A stretch of DNA of 57,415 bases from Candidatus Acidiferrales bacterium. Lineage in GTDB: Bacteria; Acidobacteriota; Terriglobia; Acidiferrales; UBA7541. Position 1 is the first letter of the stretch. Each line of letters starts with the position of its first letter. The position numbers and the translations under genes are program-made. The notes below the pieces were generated by a model. It made no database searches. It had not been told where the DNA came from and was given only the letters and a program-made list of their open reading frames with translations. Location of the stretch: contig JASHRN010000237.1 of the NCBI GenBank assembly GCA_030037335.1, positions 1 through 57,415 on the forward strand, given 5' to 3'. Positions 48,899 to 56,709 of the stretch are shown in pieces.

Positions 48899-50074
48899 TT
48901 ACTGTGCTGGAACGGCGCGGGAATAGGAAGGGGAAATCGAGCGCAAGCGCCCCACCGCCCGAGGAATCACTTGGAGGGCATAATCAACATCCTCGCGCGT
49001 CGTCAAGCGGCCCAAGCTGAAGCGCAGCGTCGCTTTCGCTTCGTCTTTTGGCAATCCAATCGCGCGCAGCACATGTGAAGGTAAGATCGCGCCGGAGGAG
49101 CAAGCCGCGCCGGTGGAGCACTGGACTCCCTGCAAATCGAGCGCGATGACGAGGGATTCGCCCTCCGCGTGAGCGAAGGTGACATTCGTGGTATTGGAGA
49201 TGCGCCGCGCGCGGTCGCCATTCACGCGTGCGCCGGCAACTGTGCTCAGGATTCCCTCTTCCAGCCGGTCTCGCAGGCCGCCGAGCCGCGCTGAATCTTC
49301 CGCAAGGCGCGCGCGCGCCAGTTCCGCCGCCTTGCCAATTCCAACAATTCCGGCGACGTTTTCGGTGCCCGGGCGGCGGTCGCGTTCGTGCGTGCCGCCA
49401 AAAAATATGGGCTCGAGCGGCGTATTTTCGCGAACGTAAAGCGCGCCGACCCCCTTCGGGCCATAAATTTTGTGCGCCGAGAGCGCGAGAAAATCGACTT
49501 TCATTTGGTTCACATCAATCGGAATTTTGCCTGCCGACTGCACCGCGTCGCAGTGAAAATACACATCTGCCTCAGCAGCGATGCTGCCAATCTCCACAAT
49601 CGGCTGAATCGTGCCGAGCTCGTTATTCGCATGCATCACGCAAATCAAAATCGTCTCAGGACGCAAGGCGCGGCGAACATCATCCGGGTCGATAACTCCA
49701 TCGCTCGAAATGGGCAGCCAGGTTACATCGATGCCCTGCTTTTCGAGCGCCTCGACGGCATTCAACACGGCGTGATGCTCAATGGGCGATGCAATGATAT
49801 GTTTCCGCTCGCGACGATACGCCGCGATAAATCCAAAAACGGCCAGATTGTCAGCCTCTGTCCCGCCGCTGGTGAAAACAATCTCTGCAGGTTTGGCGCC
49901 AATGAGAGATGCGACGGAAGCACGGCCCAATTCCACCGCCGCGCGCGCCTCCTGTCCCGCAGAATGAATTGAGCTGGCGTTGCCATAGCTCTTCGCAAAA
50001 AACGGCATCATCGCGGAGAGCACTTCCGGATCAACGGGAGTTGTGGCGTTGTAATCGAGATAGACGCGCTTCAT
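48899..50074 (-). CDS. iscS: cysteine desulfurase (IscS/NifS family)
   Basis: A 391-residue pyridoxal-phosphate enzyme that takes sulfur from cysteine to form a protein persulfide and alanine. Key parts are VYLDYNATTPVDPEV, FTSGGTEADNLAVFG, HANNELGTIQPI, LSALSAHKIYGPKGVG (PLP Lys, about 203) and the active-site loop CSTGAACSSGAILPSHVL (persulfide Cys, about 328). It is 60 bases upstream of mnmA on the same strand, so tRNA thiolation is its most likely local role. No iscU or other iron-sulfur assembly genes are here. Confidence 0.93.
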   Translation of the reverse strand: MKRVYLDYNATTPVDPEVLSAMMPFFAKSYGNASSIHSAGQEARAAVELGRASVASLIGAKPAEIVFTSGGTEADNLAVFGFIAAYRRERKHIIASPIEHHAVLNAVEALEKQGIDVTWLPISSDGVIDPDDVRRALRPETILICVMHANNELGTIQPIVEIGSIAAEADVYFHCDAVQSAGKIPIDVNQMKVDFLALSAHKIYGPKGVGALYVRENTPLEPIFFGGTHERDRRPGTENVAGIVGIGKAAELARARLAEDSARLGGLRDRLEEGILSTVAGARVNGDRARRISNTTNVTFAHAEGESLVIALDLQGVQCSTGAACSSGAILPSHVLRAIGLPKDEAKATLRFSLGRLTTREDVDYALQVIPRAVGRLRSISPSYSRAVPAQ

Positions 50075-50143
50075 TTATGTTCTGGTAATTCAGAATAGCG
50101 CCGCGTATCACTACCGGTCAACTGTGGCACGCTTTTGGGATCA

Positions 50144-50160
50144 GGGTCAGTTCAAATTGG
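50144..50160 (+). repeat. half-site related to the 99-bp hairpin element
   Basis: GGGTCAGTTCAAATTGG matches the end of the 40385-40483 element (GGGTCAGTTTGAATT) at 13 of 15 positions. No inverted partner was found within the next few hundred bases, so it looks like a solo or decayed end. Confidence 0.45.
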
Positions 50161-50241
50161 CCGCGAGCCCGCGGCGACTCCTCCCGTGCCTGCCGAAATT
50201 ATCAGGAGCGCGTAAATCGCGCGCGGCCCCTCGCGTATCGC

Positions 50242-52080
50242 TCATCGATTCAAGTTCATCCCCGTCCACGCGTTGGCTTCTTGAATCACTTGCGCCATCA
50301 CGTCGCGGTATTTGTCGAAGGTACCATCGACCACGGTGATGGTCGGGATCACGGGCTGGTCCTTTCGCACGTTTGGCCGGAAATGGCCGAAGCCGGATTC
50401 GTGCACACCGGAACTTCCGCGGCCCGGCGCGGGAAAGCTCAAATGTTCAAATGAGCGCGCGTATTTTTGGAATGCGGCCGGATATCCGCGCGAAGGGAAA
50501 ATCTGATAGACAGGCAAGATCGACATCAGCGCGTCGTAGGAAAATTCGCCAACGGCCAGCACGTGCGGAAACTTCCGCCGCAAATCTTCGACGAGGCGGC
50601 GCGTTCCCTCGTGCATGTCGGCCTTGGTGTTGTTCACCCAGCCGCCGGAAATGTCGAGAAAGTAGCCGTCCGCGTGGAAGCGCTCGACGATATCGGCGAT
50701 GCGGGCGAAGAGCCAATCGTGCCAGGATTGAACGCCCAGGTTCATGTATTTGCCGGTCCCTTCATTGTGGCGATCGTTGTCCCAATCAACCCAGTTCAAA
50801 TCAAAATCATCGCCATCGATTTGCTGCGTGGTTGCATCGGCGAATTTGGAAAAAACCTCAAGGTGAGTGTCAGCCGCATTCATGCCAAACATGGGAAGGA
50901 AATGAAAGCCTTGCCGGTGACTTCGCTCGATAAGCGCGCGAAATCCGGCTTCGCCTCCCAATCGCGGCTCGGGCTGGTAAACGGGATAATCCCAGTAATA
51001 ACGGCCATCCCAGGCAGGCAGAAACACCATCACTTTTCGCGGCGAAATCTGCGTCGCAACCCAATCGAGAATCCGCGAGGCTTTCGCAAAATCGTTGAAA
51101 ACATACCCCGTCCAGTGCATTCCGTGAATGGAAACGACGAGCGAAATATCTCGAAACCATGAGGGCACGTCCTGCCGATGCTCCCACGAGGGAATGGAAA
51201 ATGCTTGCGCTACATGATCGAAATGAGGTCGATAAGCGGCCTCGGCGCTTGTCGTGTGCCCTGCGCGCCAAGTTGGACTTTGCACGCGATTGCTTTTTTG
51301 CCAGCCTTCCTGCTCGTAAACAAGCTCTGTCCGGTAACCGTTTTCACCTGGCTGCATATAAATGCGGCAAGCGCGCACACGGTCGAGCAGCGTGGAAAGA
51401 AAAAAGAAATCATTCTCTCCTGACTGAATTACGGCCAAGGGCGAATCGATGCCGCGCGCCACGTGATGGTCGCCGGCACCGAACGGATACCCGAACAGCA
51501 GCTCGTTATCCTGAGGATCAAAAAATCCTCCGCTTCCGCCAGCGACTTTGCCTCGCGGCACGCTACGCACAATTGCGGCGATGGATTTTATCGGACGATT
51601 CATTTCGGCAGATGCACTCCATTCCACGAAATCGCCGCTCTTGCGAAACCGTGCAACCAAGCTGCCCGGCGATTTCTGCTGACCACCGGCCCAGACGAGC
51701 TGCGAGCATTGCATCTCGATGCCATCGGAAGTCTCGGTCACGATCATGCTCTCGCGATCAAGCCCATAGGCATTTTCGAAGGTGTACAGGCGAAACGAAA
51801 ATTGCATTTCCTGAAAGGCGACCGAAGGATCGGGAAAGTCGTAGCTGAATTTGAAGAAGCTGTCGCCGCGCGGCGGAATATAAACGCCGCTCGTGCAGTT
51901 TAGATCGAGGATGCCACTGGCAGTTGCGGACGAATCGCCTTCTTTGGCGGGCGGCGAAGCAACGCTGCCGTCGCCATTCAGTGTGTGTGGCTCCTGCGCT
52001 GCACCGAGCGGAACCAGCGACGATACTCCAGCTGCCAACCCGCTCTTTAGCAGGTCTCTGCGTGAAATCCGTTTACTCAC
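50242..52080 (-). CDS. Tat-exported TIM-barrel glycosidase-like protein
   Basis: About 612 residues. GTG 52080 has GGGAG upstream; ATG 52098 is in frame but poorly led. The N-terminus carries a twin-arginine signal (KRISRRDLLKSGLAAGVSSLV). After a beta-rich domain (to about residue 290) comes a barrel resembling alpha-galactosidase-like or DUF6259 proteins: PRKVMVFLPAWDGRYYWDYPV, FHFLPMFGMNAADTH, then DLNWVDWDNDRH and HADGYFLDISGGWVNN. The Asp-bearing strands suggest a glycoside hydrolase, but no family is certain. No other sugar genes are adjacent except galT 4 kb away. Confidence 0.72.
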   Translation of the reverse strand: MSKRISRRDLLKSGLAAGVSSLVPLGAAQEPHTLNGDGSVASPPAKEGDSSATASGILDLNCTSGVYIPPRGDSFFKFSYDFPDPSVAFQEMQFSFRLYTFENAYGLDRESMIVTETSDGIEMQCSQLVWAGGQQKSPGSLVARFRKSGDFVEWSASAEMNRPIKSIAAIVRSVPRGKVAGGSGGFFDPQDNELLFGYPFGAGDHHVARGIDSPLAVIQSGENDFFFLSTLLDRVRACRIYMQPGENGYRTELVYEQEGWQKSNRVQSPTWRAGHTTSAEAAYRPHFDHVAQAFSIPSWEHRQDVPSWFRDISLVVSIHGMHWTGYVFNDFAKASRILDWVATQISPRKVMVFLPAWDGRYYWDYPVYQPEPRLGGEAGFRALIERSHRQGFHFLPMFGMNAADTHLEVFSKFADATTQQIDGDDFDLNWVDWDNDRHNEGTGKYMNLGVQSWHDWLFARIADIVERFHADGYFLDISGGWVNNTKADMHEGTRRLVEDLRRKFPHVLAVGEFSYDALMSILPVYQIFPSRGYPAAFQKYARSFEHLSFPAPGRGSSGVHESGFGHFRPNVRKDQPVIPTITVVDGTFDKYRDVMAQVIQEANAWTGMNLNR

Positions 52081-52211
52081 GGTTAGACTCCCTCGCATTC
52101 CGCGAATGTTGTGCGATCCTGCACCTTAGCGAATCGATTGACGATACGCGCACATCTTCGCCCTTCGCATTATTTCGCGTTTTGATTGGGTGTCAATCGG
52201 CAGCGGCAGGC

Positions 52212-52260
52212 CAGAGAAAAAGGAAGACCCCGGGCCTGTTGGGGTGGACAAGCCCGGGGT
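52212..52260 (-). terminator. Rho-independent terminator after the two small genes
   Basis: The perfect 9-bp arms ACCCCGGGC (52227-52235) and GCCCGGGGT (52252-52260) enclose a 16-nt loop. On the minus strand the stem is followed by CTTCCTTTTTCTC. It ends transcription of the genes at 52309-52709. Confidence 0.7.
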
Positions 52261-52308
52261 GGGGGATACACTGAGGACTGGGCCGAAGCTCTTCGTAACA
52301 GGCGCGAA

Positions 52309-52491
52309 CTACCAGTTCATCGAACGCGCCCAGAACATAAGCCGAAAAAATTCTCGATAAATGAACGGAATCATCACTGCATAAAATCCAGCGATCCACG
52401 GAAGCGCATTTTCCGCAAAACCGAGAGCCGACTCCTCATAAGAAGCGCTGGCACGCGCTGGCTGCAATCCGGGTTTTGCTGAGTGGTTCAT
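52309..52491 (-). CDS. tiny membrane protein, hypothetical
   Basis: 60 residues starting at ATG 52491. A polar N-terminus (NHSAKPGLQPARASASYEES) leads to one hydrophobic helix (ENALPWIAGFYAVMIPFIYREF), ending in an aromatic tail. It lies 11 bases downstream of the gene at 52503-52709 and is followed by a terminator, which supports a real two-gene transcript. No family or clear ribosome-binding site is visible. Confidence 0.55.
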   Translation of the reverse strand: MNHSAKPGLQPARASASYEESALGFAENALPWIAGFYAVMIPFIYREFFRLMFWARSMNW

Positions 52492-52502
52492 CAATTCATC
52501 TT

Positions 52503-52709
52503 TTACTGCACCATCACGGTCGGGGTATCTTGCTCAATGGCTACAACCATGGATTTGAAGATATCGACGTCCCAGTTGTCTGCGATCCGCAAACGGAGGA
52601 CGCTGCCTGTTTCACTAACCAAACGGCCCCGCACCGGCACGCGCAGGTTGCCTGCTACGACTCGCAGAATCACCGGCTGGCCCATCCATACGGTGTAGCT
52701 GCCTTCCAT
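52503..52709 (-). CDS. small conserved beta-type protein, hypothetical
   Basis: 68 residues with an excellent ribosome-binding site (GGAGG 6 nt before ATG 52709). The sequence alternates beta strands: YTVWMGQPVILRVVAGNLRVPV, then GRLVSETGSVLRLRIADNWDVD. It ends IFKSMVVAIEQDTPTVMVQ. The size and strand pattern resemble small SH3-like or Hfq-like beta barrels, though no family match is claimed. It is followed closely by the tiny membrane protein gene on the same strand. Confidence 0.65.
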   Translation of the reverse strand: MEGSYTVWMGQPVILRVVAGNLRVPVRGRLVSETGSVLRLRIADNWDVDIFKSMVVAIEQDTPTVMVQ

Positions 52710-52940
52710 GGCCTTCCTCCCGAACCCGAGGTTTGTGTGACATGCCTAGTCTCGCTGGGGCGGCTGCGCACGGAAATGGTACGGGGGACTAATTTCGCTA
52801 GGAGCAAAGTACTAAGAAGGCTCCAACCGCGCCTGGCGGCGTTGCAAGTCCTGTTTTTCTGGTATGTTAGTCAGGCAAGGTGACTCCAAATCTCGCACCC
52901 CGAAGGGCAAGCGTGCTAAATCCCGAGCCTGCGGTCATCA

Positions 52941-53591
52941 ATGTTGGTTAGTCTGGCGGCGATTCCGTGGCATGATCTGATTCACAGGATCTACGACGTC
53001 CAGGGCATCGTAAAGACAGGCGGACCGCTTCTGGTTTGCACGATCGTTTTCATTGAAACGGGGCTTTTTGTGGGATTTTTCCTGCCAGGGGATTCGCTGC
53101 TGGTTACGGCCGGGGTTCTAGCTGGCGCAGGGCAAATCAATATCGGCTGGCTGCTCGCACCGGCCATCCTGTGCGCCATCGCCGGCGACCAGTTGGGATA
53201 TCTGATTGGACGCAAAGCTGGCGCGAGCCTCTATCGCCGCGACGACTCGCGATTTTTCAAGAAAAAACATTTGCAGCGGGCGCACGAGTTTTACGAGAAG
53301 CACGGCCCTAAAGCGATTGTCATCGCCCGGTTCGTTCCGATTATCCGAACGTTCTGTCCGCCAGTGGCCGGGGCCGCACAAATGCGCTATTCGCGGTATT
53401 TCACATTCGACATCTTCGGTGGCTGCCTCTGGGTATGCAGCATGGTTATAGGCGGGTACACACTGGGCAGGAAAATCCCAAATATCCAACAGCAACTTCA
53501 CTGGGTCATTGCAGTCGTAATTGTGCTGTCGTTGATTCCAGCGGGAATCGAAGCGCTGAGAGAATTCAGGAAAAGAAGTGAGTCCGCATAG
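52941..53591 (+). CDS. DedA-family membrane protein
   Basis: A 216-residue inner-membrane protein. The DedA/SNARE-associated fold is shown by CTIVFIETGLFVGFFLPGDSLLVTAGVLAG (about residues 31-60), LGYLIGRKAG, and HGPKAIVIARFVPIIRTFCPPVAGAAQMRY with the functional Glu and Arg positions. FGGCLWVCSMVIGGYTLG follows. These proteins flip or scramble lipids such as undecaprenyl phosphate or phosphatidylethanolamine. It has a weak ribosome-binding site. A hairpin lies at 53643-53668 after it. Confidence 0.93.
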   Translation: MLVSLAAIPWHDLIHRIYDVQGIVKTGGPLLVCTIVFIETGLFVGFFLPGDSLLVTAGVLAGAGQINIGWLLAPAILCAIAGDQLGYLIGRKAGASLYRRDDSRFFKKKHLQRAHEFYEKHGPKAIVIARFVPIIRTFCPPVAGAAQMRYSRYFTFDIFGGCLWVCSMVIGGYTLGRKIPNIQQQLHWVIAVVIVLSLIPAGIEALREFRKRSESA

Positions 53592-53922
53592 GCAAGCGAG
53601 TGCTTTCAGTGTGAACCGGAAATAGAAGATTCGCAAAATGCAAACGGGGAACCTTGCGGCTCCCCGTTGTGCTATTTCCTGAGGCCCGGCAGGTGACATG
53701 AGCGCCTGAGGGGCGCGCACCGCAAGAGCGGTGTGAATTTCTCGTTCAGGATTCTTGGTCCGGCGGATTCATATCACAGCTTCCTCCGTTTCCAAGACTT
53801 CCCTCTTCATACGCCCGAGCGCTGCTGCATGCAAGAGGGTCTTTTCCCTGCAACGGTTACCTTCAGTGGACACTGTGGAAAACTAGTGAAGTAAGAGATA
53901 GATTGGAAGCCGGTACGTAACA
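53592..53922. other. intergenic region after dedA
   Basis: About 330 bases without a plausible gene. The only strong structure is the AACGGGGA/TCCCCGTT hairpin (53643-53668). The remainder shows no repeat or clear promoter. Confidence 0.5.
53643..53668 (+). terminator. candidate transcription terminator after dedA
   Basis: Perfect 8-bp arms AACGGGGA and TCCCCGTT with a 10-nt loop, 51 bases after the stop codon. The following GTGCTATTTCC is only weakly T-rich, so activity is uncertain. Confidence 0.5.
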
Positions 53923-54501
53923 ATGAGAGGCGTGGATTTTGGAACGTATCATCACACGACGCCAGCAGAGTCAAGGCAGATTCGGGAGTGGGCCGAAAGA
54001 GCGTTCTGCAGGTTGTTGCGGCCTCTCTACCCTTCCCGTGCTCCGCTCAAGATTCTGGATGCCGGATGTGGATTGGGCTTTCTGATTTATGTAACTGCGA
54101 AGCGTTTCCCGGAAGCCAGCATCACGGGCGTTGACGTGTTCCGGCGCGGCAGCATGCGCGAGCTATCGATCAGGCAGGCTGTAAAAAACATGAAGTCTTT
54201 GGGGATAGACACCAGAACTTCCTTCCTCAAACGCGACCTGACAAAACCAATAAAAGCCGACGCACAGTTTGATCTCGCGGTCTCAAATCTTGTCTTCCAC
54301 AATCTGGGAAAAAAGAGATTCAAGGCATACGGGAATATTTTCGACGCGCTCAAACCAAAAGGGCATTTCGTCATTGGGAACCTCTTCCAACAGGATAAGG
54401 CCGACATGAACTACTTCCGCAAAAGGTCAACGCTGATAGATGAGTTGCGGGAGAGCGAGTTAGGCTCGAATTACAAAATCAGGGTCTTCAGAAAAAGGTG
54501 A
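53923..54501 (+). CDS. class-I SAM-dependent methyltransferase
   Basis: A 192-residue enzyme with the Rossmann methyltransferase core: KILDAGCGLGFLIYVTAKRFP (motif I, about residues 43-63), SITGVDVFRRGSM (motif II), FLKRDLTKPI (motif III), then FDLAVSNLVFHNL (motif IV) and ALKPKGHFVIGNLF. No substrate domain beyond the core is seen, and the substrate is unknown. It converges with the methyltransferase gene ending at 54525; the gap is only 23 bases. Confidence 0.87.
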   Translation: MRGVDFGTYHHTTPAESRQIREWAERAFCRLLRPLYPSRAPLKILDAGCGLGFLIYVTAKRFPEASITGVDVFRRGSMRELSIRQAVKNMKSLGIDTRTSFLKRDLTKPIKADAQFDLAVSNLVFHNLGKKRFKAYGNIFDALKPKGHFVIGNLFQQDKADMNYFRKRSTLIDELRESELGSNYKIRVFRKR

Positions 54502-54524
54502 GGTGAGCCGCGCCAGGAAATGTC

Positions 54525-55232
54525 CTATCGGACGAAAAGCCCTTCGCGGAGCTGATCTCGCCCCACGAATGTTTTCGCGGAACGAAAGCGGCTGAAGAGA
54601 TTCAGGATTTCGCGATTCTGAAAAGGGTGATCCTTTGGAGTCGCGGGGCCCACTGGAATCGTCTCAATCGTTTGATTGTCGACGATACGATAGCGGTATA
54701 ACCTCTCCGGCTTGCTGTGAAAGATCGCCAGGACCGCGCCGCCGGGCTTCATAATGTCATAGAGGCGGTCGGCAATCTTCGGAAGCAGCTCCGGGCTGAG
54801 ATGGTCAAAAATGTCCCACAGCAGGACCGCATTGAATTCTTCCTCTGCATATTGCAGTGATTGGTCCAGAAAACGCTGTGCGACTTGCTCCGGCGAGGGC
54901 GGCTCGTAGAAATCGCTCTGCTCTTCTATGCGCTGGCGCTCCAGTTCCTCGACGCGAAACTGTTTCCACGAGCGAACGAAATCGTCGGTGGTTACGCGGA
55001 AGCCGCGCTCAATGAAGAAATTCAGCGTGGCTTGGGAAACAGCGCCCAAATCGAGCAGGCGTCCGTCTTCGATGTCACTGAGAAGCCACAGGAAATCTTT
55101 TAATCCATTGGAAACGCGGAAATTCGGTGAACTGTGGCTTGCTGCCGCGGCAACCGCAGGTGCGTCGTGGGGCTTTCGCGACGGCATCGTTGCCGTCAAA
55201 TTCCCGAGACGCGTTTTCCCCATGAAATTCAT
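54525..55232 (-). CDS. class-I SAM-dependent methyltransferase, second type
   Basis: A 235-residue protein. The SAM-binding strand is altered: DGRLLDLGAVSQATLNFFIERG, lacking the usual GxGxG but keeping the acidic end. VLLWDIFDHLSPELLPKIADRL and MKPGGAVLAIFHSKPE match methyltransferase motifs IV-VI. A 35-residue Ala/Pro-rich N-terminus may be disordered. SAM binding is likely but not certain. Its start is 4 bases after the bactofilin stop on the same strand, so they share a transcript and perhaps a cell-shape or envelope role. Confidence 0.75.
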   Translation of the reverse strand: MNFMGKTRLGNLTATMPSRKPHDAPAVAAAASHSSPNFRVSNGLKDFLWLLSDIEDGRLLDLGAVSQATLNFFIERGFRVTTDDFVRSWKQFRVEELERQRIEEQSDFYEPPSPEQVAQRFLDQSLQYAEEEFNAVLLWDIFDHLSPELLPKIADRLYDIMKPGGAVLAIFHSKPERLYRYRIVDNQTIETIPVGPATPKDHPFQNREILNLFSRFRSAKTFVGRDQLREGLFVR

Positions 55233-55236
55233 TGGT

Positions 55237-55836
55237 CTAGTGCGGAGTGCGCTCCACTCCTACCGCGACCGGCGATTCCGCATCCGAATTCGAAGCGTAG
55301 CTTTGCCGCGAAGGCGCAGGCTGGTCACTTCGTTTGTTCTGGCGCTCACGCGCGTCAGCGGCAGGCCCCATTTCGACACGCCCCTTGAATTTTGCTCCGT
55401 CTTCAATGGCTACGCGAGGCGCTTCCAAATCGCCCAGCACGTTGCACGAGCTACCGAGCACAACGCGCTCGCGTCCGCGAAGATTGCCTTGCACTTGCCC
55501 GCGCACGACAATCTCGGAAGCCTCGATATTGGCGCGAATGTTGCCTAATTGCCCCACCGTCAGCCGTGAATCGCCAAGTCGGATGCTGCCCTGTACATCC
55601 CCGTCAATCACAAGATCGGCCTTGCCCGTCAGTTCGCCTTTGATACAGATTCCGCGTGTCAGAATGGCCGCATCTGATCGGGGAGCTTGCGTGAACGCAG
55701 GCGCTGCGGGCGAGGCGGGAGAGCTTGCGACGCTGGGCTGCGGCGCGGGTCGTTGGGCCGCCGGCGCGTAGCCGCTGTCGCGGACACCCGGACTTGCCGG
55801 AGAAGATGGCTTCGCTTCAGGCTGTTTCCGCCACAT
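55237..55836 (-). CDS. bactofilin
   Basis: A 199-residue cytoskeletal protein. ATG 55836 has GGAGG just upstream; an in-frame extension to 55896 is unlikely. A Pro/Ala-rich N-terminal arm (about residues 1-60) and a disordered tail flank the bactofilin beta-helix: ILTRGICIKGELTGKADLVIDGDVQGSI, then RLTVGQLGNIRANIEASEIVVRGQVQGNL and VVLGSSCNVLGDLEAPRVAI. Bactofilins form filaments that organise cell shape or envelope enzymes. A near-consensus promoter lies at 55908-55936. Confidence 0.92.
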   Translation of the reverse strand: MWRKQPEAKPSSPASPGVRDSGYAPAAQRPAPQPSVASSPASPAAPAFTQAPRSDAAILTRGICIKGELTGKADLVIDGDVQGSIRLGDSRLTVGQLGNIRANIEASEIVVRGQVQGNLRGRERVVLGSSCNVLGDLEAPRVAIEDGAKFKGRVEMGPAADARERQNKRSDQPAPSRQSYASNSDAESPVAVGVERTPH

Positions 55837-55907
55837 GGAGACCTCCAACGCGGTGAGATGGTCGTATTTCGAACCAATGCCCCACTGACGATGCAAGCGG
55901 TTCGAGA

Positions 55908-55936
55908 ACTATAGTACAGAGCCGTGGCCTTGTAAA
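55908..55936 (-). promoter_or_regulatory. sigma-70 promoter of the bactofilin operon
   Basis: On the minus strand, -35 TTTACA (55931-55936) and -10 TATAGT (55908-55913) with a 17-nt spacer; each box is 5 of 6 to consensus. The transcript would start about 65 nt before the bactofilin ATG. Confidence 0.7.
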
Positions 55937-55954
55937 CCAAGCAGAAATCCTTGT

Positions 55955-55976
55955 AGTGGTGTCATATTACACCACT
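55955..55976. promoter_or_regulatory. perfect 8-bp inverted repeat upstream of the bactofilin promoter
   Basis: AGTGGTGT and ACACCACT around CATATT. It lies 18 bases upstream of the -35 box, a place suited to an activator or repressor. It also sits 34 bases after the ydcF-like stop, so a weak terminator hairpin is possible. Confidence 0.45.
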
Positions 55977-56010
55977 GTCCAAGTTGACGGGGATTACGAG
56001 AAAGGAACGT

Positions 56011-56709
56011 TTAGCCCGGGCGAAACGCCAGGGATAGCATGACCTCCGAATTACTCTGGTGATGCACTTCCCAAATCGCAACGAACATACCGACAAATTC
56101 GTGAAAATATATTTTCAACCCCTTGCGAGTCTTCCACCACGAATCGGGATCGTAATCATGGTCGGGCGCCGCGACGACCAGCACATGCACGTCCGCAGGA
56201 AAAACGTGTTCGCATAAATAGCGCGTGCGCCGGGTGTGATAATTTGAAGTGACAATCATTATGCGTTTCCAGCCATGCTGCTGTACGAATGCGCGAATGC
56301 CTCTCAATTCCTCCAGTGTGTTTGTCGCGTCATGCGCGAAGGGAATCACCGCTTGCTTCGGGACACCCCTCGACTCCAAATCGTGCTGCATCAAGTCCGC
56401 GATGCTTATGTAAGGGCGCAGGCGACGGCCGCTGCCCACGACGCGCGGCGCCCATCCATCATGGTAAAGATCCGCGGCGCGCGTGGCGCGATCGGCGTTG
56501 AAATTGTCGTCGCTCAAAATCACAATGGCGTCTGCGTTCGCGGGCGCATCGGACTTTATCCAATAGTTCCCGGCTACACGGAGAAGCGGCGCGCGCGCCA
56601 GGTAAACCAGTCCGATCAGAATGACGATGATAATGAGCGCGATGAGCTTGGCGATGATCCCGCCGCGCTCGGCGCTTTGCAGAAAATCGCCAGCCGCCGA
56701 CCTCTTCAT
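56011..56709 (-). CDS. YdcF-family (DUF218) membrane-anchored protein
   Basis: A 232-residue protein. One N-terminal membrane helix (AKLIALIIIVILIGLVYLARAPLL, about residues 20-43) precedes the DUF218 fold: ADAIVILSDDNFNADRATRAADLYHDGWAPRVVGSG (about 59-95) and KRIMIVTSNYHTRRTRYL. Relatives include SanA and ElyC, which act in cell-wall or envelope integrity. The active site is unclear. Its ATG overlaps the upstream galT stop (ATGA), so the two are translated together. Confidence 0.87.
   Translation of the reverse strand: MKRSAAGDFLQSAERGGIIAKLIALIIIVILIGLVYLARAPLLRVAGNYWIKSDAPANADAIVILSDDNFNADRATRAADLYHDGWAPRVVGSGRRLRPYISIADLMQHDLESRGVPKQAVIPFAHDATNTLEELRGIRAFVQQHGWKRIMIVTSNYHTRRTRYLCEHVFPADVHVLVVAAPDHDYDPDSWWKTRKGLKIYFHEFVGMFVAIWEVHHQSNSEVMLSLAFRPG

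Noticed and set aside
50467-51162. 231-codon plus-strand open frame
   Set aside because: Antisense to the Tat-exported protein gene; composition is typical of a shadow frame.
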